Assembly (NCBI GenBank): GCA_001898235.1
Contig: MKTN01000004.1
Span: forward strand, 104,655-168,654
Length of the DNA stretch: 64,000 nt
Direction: 5' to 3'
DNA from: Gammaproteobacteria bacterium 39-13
GTDB lineage: Bacteria > Pseudomonadota > Gammaproteobacteria > Berkiellales > Berkiellaceae
In this document: positions 1 to 9,148 of the stretch, in pieces
Layout of the letters: each line of letters opens with the position of its first letter
Numbering within the stretch: position 1 is the first letter of the stretch
Position numbers and translations under genes: made by a program
The notes under the pieces: model-generated
Told to the model about the DNA's origin: nothing
The model's database searches: none
What the model saw: the letters and a program-made list of their open reading frames with translations, nothing else

Positions 1-1506
1 TATACGAAACACCTTGAATCAGTTGATTTGCTAAAAAGGCATGCCATTGCGAATAATGTTTCAACCAGCACTATGTCTTCCATGCAACCAATAGTAATTA
101 ACAATGAAACTTTTATTGATAAATTTAAACGTAATATTAGAGATGTATCACTTAACCCACAAATCTTTCGTTATTATCAAATAGAAACTATAAAACAAAT
201 TGTGAATATTTCTAGTAAAACAGCGCGCGCAGTGCTTGCGACAGGATCTGGCAAAACGCTTACGCAGTGTCAACTGGCAGCGATTGCTCATGCATCACAA
301 ACATCAGATCAAGATACGATTATTGTCACACCTTATATTGAGCTGGTAAAACAATTTTACCAAGATATGCTAAAATTTAACGAAAATACCTTAACGCATC
401 GTATTCCTCCCCAGTCAATCATTACCATTTCTTGTAGTACGCAAAGTTGTAATATTAATGCGCTCTTACGCAACAAAGAAATTTTAAAACAAAAATCTGT
501 TATGATTTTTTGCAGAAACAGTTTTGACGCTTTATTGGCTGCTAACCATCCATTATTAAAGCGGGCTTCATTATTTCTATTGGATGAATATCAAGAATAC
601 CCTAAAACAATACAAAAATTAATGACTTTTCCTTTAAATGACGCAATGTTATTAGGATTTACAGCGACACCACCGCCAAATGATATGTTTAGGCAAACAC
701 TCTATACTTATACTATGATGCAAGGAATAAGAGATGGTTTTCTTTCCCCTGTAATAACAGATAAATTAGGATGTAATTATTCCGAAGAGAATGTTAAGAG
801 ATTAATTAGCGCTCTCCCTCAAATTTTAACACATCAATACCATCCTGGATTTTCAGATAATAGAACACTATCAAAAACTAAGGGTATCATTTATCTTCCT
901 TCGATTAAATTATGTGAAAGTGCGCTCCAAATATTGAGAGCAAATAATATTCGCGCCTTTTGTATTCATAGTAAAAATCCTCAATATAAAAATGAGTTAA
1001 AAAATTTTATAGAAAATGAAACACCATGTGTTCTTCTTGCGGTTCAAATGTTAAAAATAGGTTTTGACGACAACAGCTTAGCATGGACTATTATTGCTCA
1101 AAACATTCAAGAAAATAATAGCGGTCATCTTATTGATATCAAGCAAGAAATAGGTCGCCTGCTTCGATGGAATCTATACAAAAAATGCGGTTATGTTTTG
1201 AGTTTCGATAACATATGTAAAATTATTTCCTCTCTTTTCGCACAGCAAAAAATTAATTTTCAAGTTGCCAATATGTATTTAGCTGCACGACATGAATACA
1301 GATTTGATACTGAGAATGCTTTCCAAATTTCTCCGTCTATGGATTATTTGCCTAACGGACAATCTTTGCTGTTTGCTTACCCTAGACAGCAGAATGGAGT
1401 GTATGCTTATCCGAGGCAGGAAAATACAGTTAGTCCTATGTTATATGCGCCGACAACGACCCAAAAGATGCCACCTTCTAATCGACTATTGTACGGATTA
1501 GCTTGA
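1..1506 (+). CDS. Superfamily 2 DEAD/DEAH-type helicase, 5' end probably outside window
   Basis: An ATP-dependent nucleic acid helicase or translocase. Counting from a TTG at 28, it shows a Q-motif-like RYYQ at 49-52, Walker A ATGSGKT at 71-77, Walker B-type DEYQ at 186-189, motif III-like TAT at 212-214, and motif VI QEIGRLLR at 373-380 at the end of a RecA2 domain. The frame has no stop back to base 1, and neither the TTG nor the ATGs at 73 and 82 has a ribosome binding site, so the protein very likely starts before the window. The last ~40 residues hold a doubled AYPRQ motif and look unstructured. No nuclease or other accessory domain is visible. The family is certain; the substrate (RNA or DNA) is unknown. 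Confidence 0.85.
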   Translation, partial: YTKHLESVDLLKRHAIANNVSTSTMSSMQPIVINNETFIDKFKRNIRDVSLNPQIFRYYQIETIKQIVNISSKTARAVLATGSGKTLTQCQLAAIAHASQTSDQDTIIVTPYIELVKQFYQDMLKFNENTLTHRIPPQSIITISCSTQSCNINALLRNKEILKQKSVMIFCRNSFDALLAANHPLLKRASLFLLDEYQEYPKTIQKLMTFPLNDAMLLGFTATPPPNDMFRQTLYTYTMMQGIRDGFLSPVITDKLGCNYSEENVKRLISALPQILTHQYHPGFSDNRTLSKTKGIIYLPSIKLCESALQILRANNIRAFCIHSKNPQYKNELKNFIENETPCVLLAVQMLKIGFDDNSLAWTIIAQNIQENNSGHLIDIKQEIGRLLRWNLYKKCGYVLSFDNICKIISSLFAQQKINFQVANMYLAARHEYRFDTENAFQISPSMDYLPNGQSLLFAYPRQQNGVYAYPRQENTVSPMLYAPTTTQKMPPSNRLLYGLA

Positions 1507-1519
1507 TTTTTTGTATAAT
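1489..1519 (+). promoter_or_regulatory. Possible sigma-70 promoter for the DUF4442 gene
   Basis: TTGTAC at 1489-1494 and TATAAT at 1514-1519, with a long 19-base spacer, lie across the end of the helicase gene and the short gap before the next gene. The -10 is perfect and the -35 weak. Read by eye only. Confidence 0.4.
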
Positions 1520-1555
1520 TAAAATTGCAATCTGATTCAACTATAAAGGAAGAAA

Positions 1556-2008
1556 ATGAAGAAATCTGCTATTTTAAAGTGGATTAATTTTTGGCCCCCT
1601 TTTTTGGGGGCTGGCATTCGAGTCAAAAAGATGTCTGAAGATATGCGGCGTATCGAAGTTGAAATGAAGCTAAGATTTTGGAATAAAAACTACGTTGGTA
1701 CCCATTACGGTGGTTCGCTCTATTCCATGGCAGATCCCTTTTTTATGTTAATGTTATTAGAGAATTTAGGAAAGGATTATATCGTGTGGGACAAAGCGGC
1801 CACCATTCGATTTGAAAATCCTGGTAGAGGTCGCGTACATGCAATATTTGAGCTATCGCAGCAAGAGATAGATACCCTTCGTTCGCGAGTTCACCAGGAA
1901 GGAAAAATAGAACCACAATTTACTGTACAGATTAAAGATGATGCAAATCAGATTATTGCCATTGTAGAAAAAACGCTTTACATTCGAAAAAAAGAAACAA
2001 AGAAATAA
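1556..2008 (+). CDS. DUF4442 hotdog-fold protein, putative acyl-CoA thioesterase
   Basis: A 150-residue protein matching DUF4442 (YiiD C-terminal/PaaI-like hotdog family). The N-terminus INFWPPFLGAGIRV and the hotdog core VGTHYGGSLYSMADPFFML are characteristic, and the strand RVHAIFELS follows. Hotdog proteins of this type bind and may hydrolyse acyl-CoA thioesters; the substrate cannot be told. AAAGGA at 1545-1550 is followed by a 5-base gap to ATG 1556, so the start is secure. It has its own promoter-like sequence and converges with the HAD hydrolase gene 10 bases downstream. Confidence 0.8.
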   Translation: MKKSAILKWINFWPPFLGAGIRVKKMSEDMRRIEVEMKLRFWNKNYVGTHYGGSLYSMADPFFMLMLLENLGKDYIVWDKAATIRFENPGRGRVHAIFELSQQEIDTLRSRVHQEGKIEPQFTVQIKDDANQIIAIVEKTLYIRKKETKK

Positions 2009-2010
2009 AA

Positions 2011-2030
2011 GGCGGGTATCATTGCCCGTC
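2011..2030 (-). terminator. Weak hairpin plus T-rich tail at the end of the HAD gene
   Basis: On the minus strand, GACGGG pairs imperfectly with CCCGCC across a loop that contains the gene's TGA stop, followed by TTTTATTT. The stem is only 4-5 pairs with a mismatch, so this is a weak terminator at best. Confidence 0.3.
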
Positions 2031-3056
2031 ATTTCCCGTTGCGTTTATATCCTGTTGTTTATCTTCAAAACTAAACACTTTTCGCCAATCATTCTTCATA
2101 CTCACTACAGTCCAACCACGTTTTTGCGCTTCATTGAGACCTTTATCAAGCTTTCCAATGTCAGATTGACGATCATATGCCCATTCACGTTTTTCATCGT
2201 CATGATGAACTAAAATTCCCAAACCTTGCTTATTTCCTGATGTAGTCCATTCTAACATTTTAACATCACCATCAGAATTCCCGAATGCCGCAATAGGACG
2301 TCGACCAATGTACATTTGAATGCCTACAGGTTTACCTGCGCCATCATCAATAAAGTTAATTTCCGACAAACGTATAATTTCCGGTTTATTATTGTTATCT
2401 TCGTATTTAAGCTTTATGCTGCTGCCAACCACTTGTTCGGGAGGGATCCCATAAGTTTTTTCTGCCCATGGGCGAATAAATTCAACCCCACCACCAGACA
2501 CAATAAATGTTTTAAAACTATTTGCCCTTAAATACCTAAGTAGTTCTAACATTGGTTGATATGCAAGACGCGTATAGGGTAAATTAAAACGAGGATGTCG
2601 AGCAGTAGCAATCCATTCTTTGACTATTTTATCAAAGTCTTCAGCAGACATGCCGGCATGTGAAGTCATAATTAACTCCACTACACCTTTTGTGCCTATT
2701 TTCTTTAATCCTTCAAGATCGCCTTCAATTACTGCTTTGAAGGGTTGCGTATTTTTCCATTCAGGATGTTTAGGTGCAAGTTTTTTAATGCGATCTATGG
2801 CAAATGCCAGCTGCACATACATTGGTTGTTCTGGCCACAATGTGCCATCATTATCAAAAACAACAATTCGTTCAGCGGGAGGCACATAACTAGGACCTTC
2901 CTCTTTAGTCTTAGCAACAAAATTGAGAATAGCTTTTTTTGCTGCTCCATCATTCCACGAAGGAAGAGGATCGGCGTCAAAAGCAAAAGCTGAATTTAAT
3001 GCTAACATAATGCCTATCATGAGAAATAAATTTGATAGCCTTCTTTTGATTAACAT
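2019..3056 (-). CDS. Exported HAD-superfamily phosphatase
   Basis: A haloacid dehalogenase-type hydrolase of the phosphoserine-phosphatase-like group. FDNDGTLWPE carries the nucleophile Asp68 and acid/base Asp70; later motifs are FIVSGGG (motif II) and FGNSDGD (motif IV, metal ligands). An N-terminal hydrophobic stretch ending NSAFA-F indicates export by Sec, so it probably acts on phosphomonoesters in the periplasm. I start at ATG 3056 because GAAGGGAG lies just upstream on the coding strand; the ATG ten codons earlier at 3086 has no such site and would bury the signal peptide. Expected length for the family. Substrate unknown. Confidence 0.85.
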   Translation of the reverse strand: MLIKRRLSNLFLMIGIMLALNSAFAFDADPLPSWNDGAAKKAILNFVAKTKEEGPSYVPPAERIVVFDNDGTLWPEQPMYVQLAFAIDRIKKLAPKHPEWKNTQPFKAVIEGDLEGLKKIGTKGVVELIMTSHAGMSAEDFDKIVKEWIATARHPRFNLPYTRLAYQPMLELLRYLRANSFKTFIVSGGGVEFIRPWAEKTYGIPPEQVVGSSIKLKYEDNNNKPEIIRLSEINFIDDGAGKPVGIQMYIGRRPIAAFGNSDGDVKMLEWTTSGNKQGLGILVHHDDEKREWAYDRQSDIGKLDKGLNEAQKRGWTVVSMKNDWRKVFSFEDKQQDINATGNDGQ

Positions 3057-3181
3057 TGCTACTCCCTTCAGTAATAGATAATTCATTATATGAGAATATC
3101 AGCACATCTGCTTTCTTTTCCTAGAAGGAAAATTTAAGAAGAAATAAAGAAGAACGCAAAATGATCCAAGAAGCTCTCAGC

Positions 3182-4465
3182 TTAATTATATTTAAAAACG
3201 GCATTAAAACTTAGAAAATAGACGGCCACACTTTCGTACACGCCGATCAAATCGCCTTTCACAGGTCCATGACTATTGGTATGAAGATCGCCACCATAAA
3301 TATATTCAAAAGCAGCACCTAGATCTAAACATTTCATTGCATTAAATTTTGTTCCTACACCAAAACGCCAGGCTGAGTTAACTGGCAGAGAGACTGGAAT
3401 ATTGGTTGTATCTTGAAGTCGGCTATCATAACCAACACCAGCATTGAGTAAAATGTTTGAGGTATATTGATGCTGCAAACCAATAGCTGCGTGCCATGTA
3501 TTTTTGTAATGTCTATCAACTGTGATACTAACAGGATTAGTTGAATCAATTCCCACGTCAACTTGTCCAAATTTCGACCATTCTTGCCAACCACCACTTG
3601 CCAGAATTGCCCAACGTTCTGTCATTTGATGAAATATACTTCCCATCCAGGTTTGCGGAACTTTGATCCCAATATCAACTTCTGCATTGACGAGGCCACG
3701 ATTAGTTAATAACGCATTCAAAATCGGGTTTAAATTTGTGAATTCTGCATTTGGGGAAAAATTAAGTTTAATTTGTGAGGTATAATCAAGTCCAATACGG
3801 GTGCATTCATTAAATTCAAATAAAACCCCTAAATTTGCACCATATCCCCACTCTTTATCCGATAAGCTAATTTCACCATCTGCAAAATCAATTATTTGAA
3901 AAGGAGAATTATTGACTCGTGTTTTACTTCTTAATATTCCATACATAAAAATGGGACCACCACCAATCGATAATCCATTATTAAATCGATAGGCCAAGGT
4001 AGGTTGAATAGAGGTACCAATTAAAGTCCCTTTCACCGCAGAATATCTACCTGCCCAATCTCCATGATAACGCAATAAAGATCCAAAATTACCGTAAATT
4101 CCAAGTCCTGACTTAAAAGCATCATTGATACTATGACTATAAAAAATGCTTCCTCCGGCAAATATATCGACAGGATTACCGCCGTTATCTGTCCCTTCAT
4201 TTGCATTGGATATTGTTAGCTCAATATCTTCATAATAGACTTCTGCTCCGAGTAAAAGCTGTCTGCCCTTAAGACGAGTCATACCCGCTGGATTTGTATA
4301 AATTGTTGAAGGATCTTGCGCACGCGCAGAGTAACCTGCAGCGGCCAGTCCCACATCATCGGTCCCTAACTCATAAAGAAATATACCACCTGCTTGAACT
4401 TTAAACGTAAATGCAACACTTGCTATAAGAGGAAATATTTTAAAGCTGGGTAAAATTTTTGACAT
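3182..4465 (-). CDS. OmpP1/FadL-family outer membrane channel
   Basis: An outer membrane beta-barrel for hydrophobic compounds such as long-chain fatty acids. After a signal peptide (cleavage near KVQAG), the mature protein begins GGIFLYELGTDDVGLAAAGY, followed by DPSTIYTNPAGMTRLKG, the hallmark NPAGM segment of FadL/OmpP1 hatch domains. Alternating amphipathic strands continue to the end, with aromatic-rich C-terminal strands. 427 residues is normal. It lies upstream of the sulfatase on the same strand, but a ~190-base gap with a long hairpin separates them, so they are probably separate units. The lipid substrate is inferred from the family only. Confidence 0.9.
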   Translation of the reverse strand: MSKILPSFKIFPLIASVAFTFKVQAGGIFLYELGTDDVGLAAAGYSARAQDPSTIYTNPAGMTRLKGRQLLLGAEVYYEDIELTISNANEGTDNGGNPVDIFAGGSIFYSHSINDAFKSGLGIYGNFGSLLRYHGDWAGRYSAVKGTLIGTSIQPTLAYRFNNGLSIGGGPIFMYGILRSKTRVNNSPFQIIDFADGEISLSDKEWGYGANLGVLFEFNECTRIGLDYTSQIKLNFSPNAEFTNLNPILNALLTNRGLVNAEVDIGIKVPQTWMGSIFHQMTERWAILASGGWQEWSKFGQVDVGIDSTNPVSITVDRHYKNTWHAAIGLQHQYTSNILLNAGVGYDSRLQDTTNIPVSLPVNSAWRFGVGTKFNAMKCLDLGAAFEYIYGGDLHTNSHGPVKGDLIGVYESVAVYFLSFNAVFKYN

Positions 4466-4605
4466 TTAACCTATCCATAGTTAACTTTCAGACTGTTAGT
4501 GGGCAGAAAAATTATTGAAATATAATAATTAATTTCAATATTAAGTGTATAGAGAAAATTGAAAAGAAGCGTGTTAGCAAATGTACTGCAATGCGGCAGA
4601 TAACA

Positions 4606-4643
4606 AACATCAATCCTTCGCACTAACACGAAGGATTGATGTT
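4606..4643 (-). terminator. Strong hairpin after the sulfatase gene
   Basis: AACATCAATCCTTCG (4606-4620) pairs perfectly with CGAAGGATTGATGTT (4629-4643) over an 8-base loop. It lies 8 bases past the sulfatase stop. On the minus strand it runs into TTTGTTAT, so it can serve as an intrinsic terminator, although the T tract is poor. Confidence 0.6.
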
Positions 4644-4651
4644 AAAATTTG

Positions 4652-6424
4652 TTAAAGTCCAATTTGAATATGCGGCGGGAATTTTTTTAATACCTCATGA
4701 TAGCGTTGCATTTCTGTTTCAAGCGGAACGCCCATCGGAAGATGTCTAATACCTATGGCATCATTTTCTTGTGGATTGGTATAAAGATTAAACATTACTA
4801 AACCCGCCGCTTTAGAAATAATCCCACTAAATCCTCCTTTATAACCATCCGGTGTTGCAGCATTAGGTAGTTGTACTAGGGTCATAAGCTTGAATTCATC
4901 CATTCGGGTACCTGCAAGTTGATCGTTCCAGAAATAAAGGATGCTACGACGATTTGATTCTCCGTTTTTGGCGAGCAAAAATGAGGTTTGATCAATTCCA
5001 TCAATATACCGCTCTTTAGGTACAAGCTTTCCTAATTCTGCGCCTGATTTGCCTGCAAGAGAAAGGGCTGTGTTGAAAATATCAGATAAGTCAAATAGCC
5101 CCTCTGATTTACGTGGTTCAATCATTCCCTTCCAATAAACAAAGGTTGGAACACGCACCCCTCCTTCCCAGGTGGAGCCTTTTGCTCCCCTAAATGCGGT
5201 GCGGCCATGCGGAGGCACTTCTGCTTCGGGACCATTATCAGAGGTAAAGAATATAATCGTATTTTCAAGCTGGCCTGTTTCAACCAATGTTTTATGTAGC
5301 TTAGCAAAAACATCATTCATCTCGACAATGCAATCACTATAACTTGTACGTGCTGGTGAGCGCCCTTGATAATATTCATTAGGATAATTATCAAAATGAC
5401 AGCCGCGTGTACCATAATAAAGGAAGAAAGGTTTATTGCCAGTAGACACTTGACGAATAAATTTCTGACCGTAATCTAACCAGCGCTGATCTAGATCTTT
5501 AATATAATCAACGGTGATAGTTCCTACACTTTCAGCTTTGCCGCCTTTTACTGCATGCACATCGTCTTTATTAAATGGAAGCTCATTTATGTAGGCAGTT
5601 CGTGCAGGGCTCAAAGCAACTTCAGGATTATAATTTGGATCACGCCATTCAGTATACATATCAGATACGGATAGAAATCCTCTAAAGTCATCAAATCCCA
5701 CATTCTGTGGCTGAGAGCCTTCATTTTCGCCTATATGCCATTTGCCAATAGCTTGGGTGACGTAACCTTGATCTGATAATAATTTGGCAACAGTAATAGC
5801 TCCTTCCAAGCCACCGGGTTGACCATACATAGGAGGTATCAAGATCCCATGATGCACTGGGTATTGCCCTGTCATGATGGTCGCGCGTGTAGGTGAACAG
5901 CTAGGCTGAGAGTAAGCTGATGTTAGAATGAGTCCTTCAGCTGCAATTTTATCAATATCAGGCGTTGGGTTACCTACGGCAATGCCACCTCCATTAAACC
6001 CCATATCCATCCAACCTACATCATCCATTAAAAACACAATAATATTGGGTTTTTTTCCGGTCTTTTTCTCAAGTGTAGCCAGTTTATCTTGTGCTTCTTT
6101 CATTTGCTCTGAGTGAGCAATAACAGGCTCCATATTGTCAGCAACAGCTATTGCTTTAGTAGCTAAATATTGATTGGGATGATCAAATCCTGCCATTCCT
6201 TCACGCTTAGACACGCCTTCATTTTCTGATAATAATTTTTCCGATGATGCGGTTTTTGCTTGTTGCTCTTCTGTCGATACAATCGTTGATTTCTGTTCTG
6301 TTCTTTTTCCAAATAGGGAATAACCGACTATTCCAATAACAAATGCGGCAACTGCGCTAATCACGATTATTCTTTTGGAAGAGTCTTGTTCATCATTATT
6401 TCGAGGGGCTTGTTGATCACTCAT
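4652..6424 (-). CDS. Membrane-anchored sulfatase (arylsulfatase family)
   Basis: A type I sulfatase that hydrolyses sulfate esters using a formylglycine made from cysteine. The active-site motif [11 protein letters not shown] has its Cys at residue 176; the metal-binding DD pair lies at 134-135 in [15 protein letters not shown], and FTSDNGPE is a later metal-site motif. A single hydrophobic segment at residues 17-37 ([19 protein letters not shown]) makes it an inner-membrane-anchored periplasmic enzyme. I start at ATG 6424 (AGGA upstream); an extension to a TTG at 6472 has no support. A formylglycine-generating enzyme that could mature it is encoded at 7975-9030. The substrate is unknown: organic sulfate, glycan or lipid are all possible. 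Confidence 0.92.
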   Translation of the reverse strand: MSDQQAPRNNDEQDSSKRIIVISAVAAFVIGIVGYSLFGKRTEQKSTIVSTEEQQAKTASSEKLLSENEGVSKREGMAGFDHPNQYLATKAIAVADNMEPVIAHSEQMKEAQDKLATLEKKTGKKPNIIVFLMDDVGWMDMGFNGGGIAVGNPTPDIDKIAAEGLILTSAYSQPSCSPTRATIMTGQYPVHHGILIPPMYGQPGGLEGAITVAKLLSDQGYVTQAIGKWHIGENEGSQPQNVGFDDFRGFLSVSDMYTEWRDPNYNPEVALSPARTAYINELPFNKDDVHAVKGGKAESVGTITVDYIKDLDQRWLDYGQKFIRQVSTGNKPFFLYYGTRGCHFDNYPNEYYQGRSPARTSYSDCIVEMNDVFAKLHKTLVETGQLENTIIFFTSDNGPEAEVPPHGRTAFRGAKGSTWEGGVRVPTFVYWKGMIEPRKSEGLFDLSDIFNTALSLAGKSGAELGKLVPKERYIDGIDQTSFLLAKNGESNRRSILYFWNDQLAGTRMDEFKLMTLVQLPNAATPDGYKGGFSGIISKAAGLVMFNLYTNPQENDAIGIRHLPMGVPLETEMQRYHEVLKKFPPHIQIGL

Positions 6425-6672
6425 TTTATTGCATCCTGAAAGGCCTTGCCTATTTTTCGGCAGTAATAACAAAAACTGAATTGCATATGAATTTTCTAGC
6501 TAAAACTATTGATTACTGGTAATAAATTCATACAAACTTACCAAGTTATTCACCTTGTTTCCTGATTACTTCCTCAGCAGGCAAATGAAAAAAATATTGA
6601 TACAATCATTTTTTGTGTTGCATTGCTACGTATTTTTTATCTTTAATTCATATCAACGCAAGGAGCAGCGGT

Positions 6673-7887
6673 ATGGCACTTTATGATTATCTTGCCCTAG
6701 AGGGTGGTGGCGCTAAGGGATATATAGATGTTGGTGTAGCAGAAGAGCTAGAGCGATTAGGTGTTTTAAAAGATTTTCGAGCCATTGCAGGTACTTCTGT
6801 CGGTGCAATTGCTGCTTTAGTTTTATCTACGGGGTGGCCTGTAGAAAAGATGAAGCAAACCTTCTTATCTCTAGATTTTGGCAAAATGGCCCAAGGGGAT
6901 TGGAAGGATACCCTTAAAATACCTTACACCATAAAAACAGGGTTTGGCTTGCATGATGGTGCAGCATTTTTAGCGCTGTTTAAAAGCATTGTAAAAGAAG
7001 TTACAGGAAACGAAAATACTACTTTTGAAGAATGGCACAAAATTAAAGAAGAGCATCCAGAACTTGGACTAAAAGATATTTTTGTAGAAGCGTGCAACTG
7101 TAATCGCAGAGTGAATGAAACCTTTTCTTATCTTTCTCAACACAAAGATGTTCCGATTGCTGATGCTATCCGTGCGTCTATGGCTTTCCCTGGTTATTTT
7201 ACACGGCATGTCATTAAAGGAAAGTCTTATAGTGATGGCGGTGTGCAAATGAATTGTCCTTCTGCTGTATTTGAAGAAGAGCCTGGTGTTTTTAATCCAA
7301 AAGTATTAACCGTGCGATTAGATAGCAAAGATGAGATTAAATATTTTGAGGAAGGGATAGAGCCGCCAGAAAAGGAAATAAATTGCACACTTGATTATGC
7401 GGTTGCAAATTTTGAAGCATCAACCAATGCACAGAATTTTGCCTTTCATCGCAGTCCTTACAAAGAGCATACTATTTTTTGTGACACCTTAGATGTAGGA
7501 ACATTAGATTTTGAATTAAAACCCAAAAAAAAGGATGCACTTATCGCTTCAGGGCAATATTCAACTATGCGATATTTTCAGGAAAACCACCCAGAGCTTG
7601 CCAAACAAGTCTATGGAAAAGAAGATAAGGCAACCTTAAAGCAAATCAAGGCCTCAAAATATACCAGATTTCTTAGCGATTTTATCGCACAACAGCCAGC
7701 TCAAAGCTTTGAGGGGACAGCAACTGTTGATGTTTCATCTTTGGCATCAAGCTCAAATGTTGTCCCTATTACTCATCGCTATAGCCAGTGGTGTCAACTA
7801 CCAGCTTTACAGAAAATGCATCGAAAAGCACATACTGTAGATCTTACTTTAGATAAAGAGAAAAAGAAGACCGCTCTCAAAGTATGA
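6673..7887 (+). CDS. Patatin-like phospholipase, possible secreted effector
   Basis: A serine acyl hydrolase of the patatin family. EGGGAKG (residues 10-16) is the oxyanion-hole loop, GTSVG holds the nucleophile Ser42, and SDGG gives the catalytic Asp188, so the dyad is intact. There is no signal peptide, the hydrolase domain starts at residue 1, and a ~100-residue C-terminal extension ends in a Lys-rich tail. This layout resembles cytosolic or type IV-secreted patatins of Legionella (VipD-like), although the link is inferred. The start at 6673 follows AAGGAG with a 7-base gap; the 5' extension to a TTG has no ribosome site. It lies between, and opposite in strand to, the sulfatase and its maturase. 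Confidence 0.88.
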   Translation: MALYDYLALEGGGAKGYIDVGVAEELERLGVLKDFRAIAGTSVGAIAALVLSTGWPVEKMKQTFLSLDFGKMAQGDWKDTLKIPYTIKTGFGLHDGAAFLALFKSIVKEVTGNENTTFEEWHKIKEEHPELGLKDIFVEACNCNRRVNETFSYLSQHKDVPIADAIRASMAFPGYFTRHVIKGKSYSDGGVQMNCPSAVFEEEPGVFNPKVLTVRLDSKDEIKYFEEGIEPPEKEINCTLDYAVANFEASTNAQNFAFHRSPYKEHTIFCDTLDVGTLDFELKPKKKDALIASGQYSTMRYFQENHPELAKQVYGKEDKATLKQIKASKYTRFLSDFIAQQPAQSFEGTATVDVSSLASSSNVVPITHRYSQWCQLPALQKMHRKAHTVDLTLDKEKKKTALKV

Positions 7888-7913
7888 AATATCCCCTTCT
7901 TGGGGAGTATCAT

Positions 7914-7966
7914 GTCATTGCGAGGTACTTATGCTGAAGATTGCTTCGTTAGCTGCTCGCAATGAC
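7914..7966. repeat. Palindromic intergenic repeat, copy A
   Basis: GTCATTGCGAG (7914-7924) and CTCGCAATGAC (7956-7966) form a perfect 11-base inverted repeat around a loop with GAAGATTGCTTC. Related sequences occur at 19123-19176 and 45405-45464. It lies between the convergent patatin and FGE genes. Confidence 0.7.
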
Positions 7967-7974
7967 AATTAAGG

Positions 7975-9030
7975 CTAGCTTTGTGAAACAAGACGAAATC
8001 CTACATGTGAGGTGCCTGTATCCACCGCCTCACCTCTCCTTGCACTGGGTCTATAGCTTTCACAATAATTTGGATTGCATAAAAAAGAGCCACCTTTTAT
8101 CACCCGTTTGATAGCATAAGGCTCTAAAGGATCAAAACTTTTTTCAGGTCCTATAGGATTATTTAAGCAAATTCCTTGGCTTGCTCTATCAATATACGTA
8201 TCGGCGCGATACCAATCATTAGTCCATTGCCAGACATTGCCTGCCATATCGTATAAACCATAGCCATTTGCTGGAAACGATTTCACCGGCGAGGTTCTTA
8301 AATAACCATCTTCTGGTACACCATCGTGTGGAAAATGACCTTGAAAGGTATTGGCCATATGCTTGCCGTTAGGTTTAAATTCATCTCCCCAGGGGTAACG
8401 CTTTTCTTTTAGCCCTCCCCTTGCTGCGTATTCCCATTCTGCTTCAGAGGGTAATCTTTTTCCTGCCCATTTCGCATAAGCATTTGCATCTTCCCATGAA
8501 ACTTGTACCACAGGATGATTTTCTCGCCCTTTGAGATCACTGCCAGGTCCTTCGGGATGGCGCCAATTAGCTCCAGTCACCCACTTCCACCAAGCAAAGG
8601 AATTATTGAGTGCAACAGCGTGTGAAGGAGGGCTAAAGACTAAAGCACCGGGTACTAGTACCTCATCCTTAGGTTTTGCAGTGTTGGGAGGAAGTTGCTT
8701 TTTCAGTTCTTCCCACTCAGGTTTACGCTCTGCCGTTGTTATATAGCCAGTTGATTTTACAAATTTTTCAAATTCAGCATTAGTAACAGGATGTTCATCC
8801 ATCCAAAAGCCTTCGACATGCACTTTATGGGCTGGCCGTTCATTAGGCATACTACGAGGATCGTTTGTGCCCATGGTAAATTCACCGGCAGGGATCCATT
8901 TCATTTCTTCATGGGTAAATTGGTTGTGGGCGTTTTGCTTTTCATGATGGAAGTGAGTAAAAAGAATAATGGTGAGTGATATTAAAATAACAAATATAAG
9001 CGTTTCTTTGCTTTTTACAGAAAAATGCAT
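7975..9030 (-). CDS. Formylglycine-generating enzyme (SUMF1-type) with N-terminal membrane anchor
   Basis: Matures sulfatases by oxidising their active-site Cys to formylglycine. The FGE-sulfatase domain opens with MKWIPAGEFTMGTNDP and includes HPVVQVSWEDANAYAKWAGK and PSEAEWEYAARGG. Near the C-terminus GGSFLCNPNYCESYRPSAR keeps both copper-binding catalytic cysteines five residues apart (C318 and C323), as in authentic aerobic FGE and unlike FGE-fold lookalikes. A hydrophobic helix near residues 10-25 anchors it facing the periplasm. I start at ATG 9030, which has AAGGA eight bases upstream; the ATG at 9039 has none at usable distance. Probably serves the sulfatase at 4652-6424, also membrane-anchored. 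Confidence 0.9.
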   Translation of the reverse strand: MHFSVKSKETLIFVILISLTIILFTHFHHEKQNAHNQFTHEEMKWIPAGEFTMGTNDPRSMPNERPAHKVHVEGFWMDEHPVTNAEFEKFVKSTGYITTAERKPEWEELKKQLPPNTAKPKDEVLVPGALVFSPPSHAVALNNSFAWWKWVTGANWRHPEGPGSDLKGRENHPVVQVSWEDANAYAKWAGKRLPSEAEWEYAARGGLKEKRYPWGDEFKPNGKHMANTFQGHFPHDGVPEDGYLRTSPVKSFPANGYGLYDMAGNVWQWTNDWYRADTYIDRASQGICLNNPIGPEKSFDPLEPYAIKRVIKGGSFLCNPNYCESYRPSARRGEAVDTGTSHVGFRLVSQS

Positions 9031-9148
9031 CCCTTTCATCCTTGAAATGGAAAGTCATGAATTTATCATAAATCGTCTTGGCTTAAATGCAATAGCTCAA
9101 ACTAGTCATCTAAATGGTTTAAAAAAGCTATTGCATAGCATAAAAAGA

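Noticed and set aside
7893..7905. CCCC/GGGG hairpin after the patatin gene as a terminator
   Set aside because: Only four pairs and no T-run follow.
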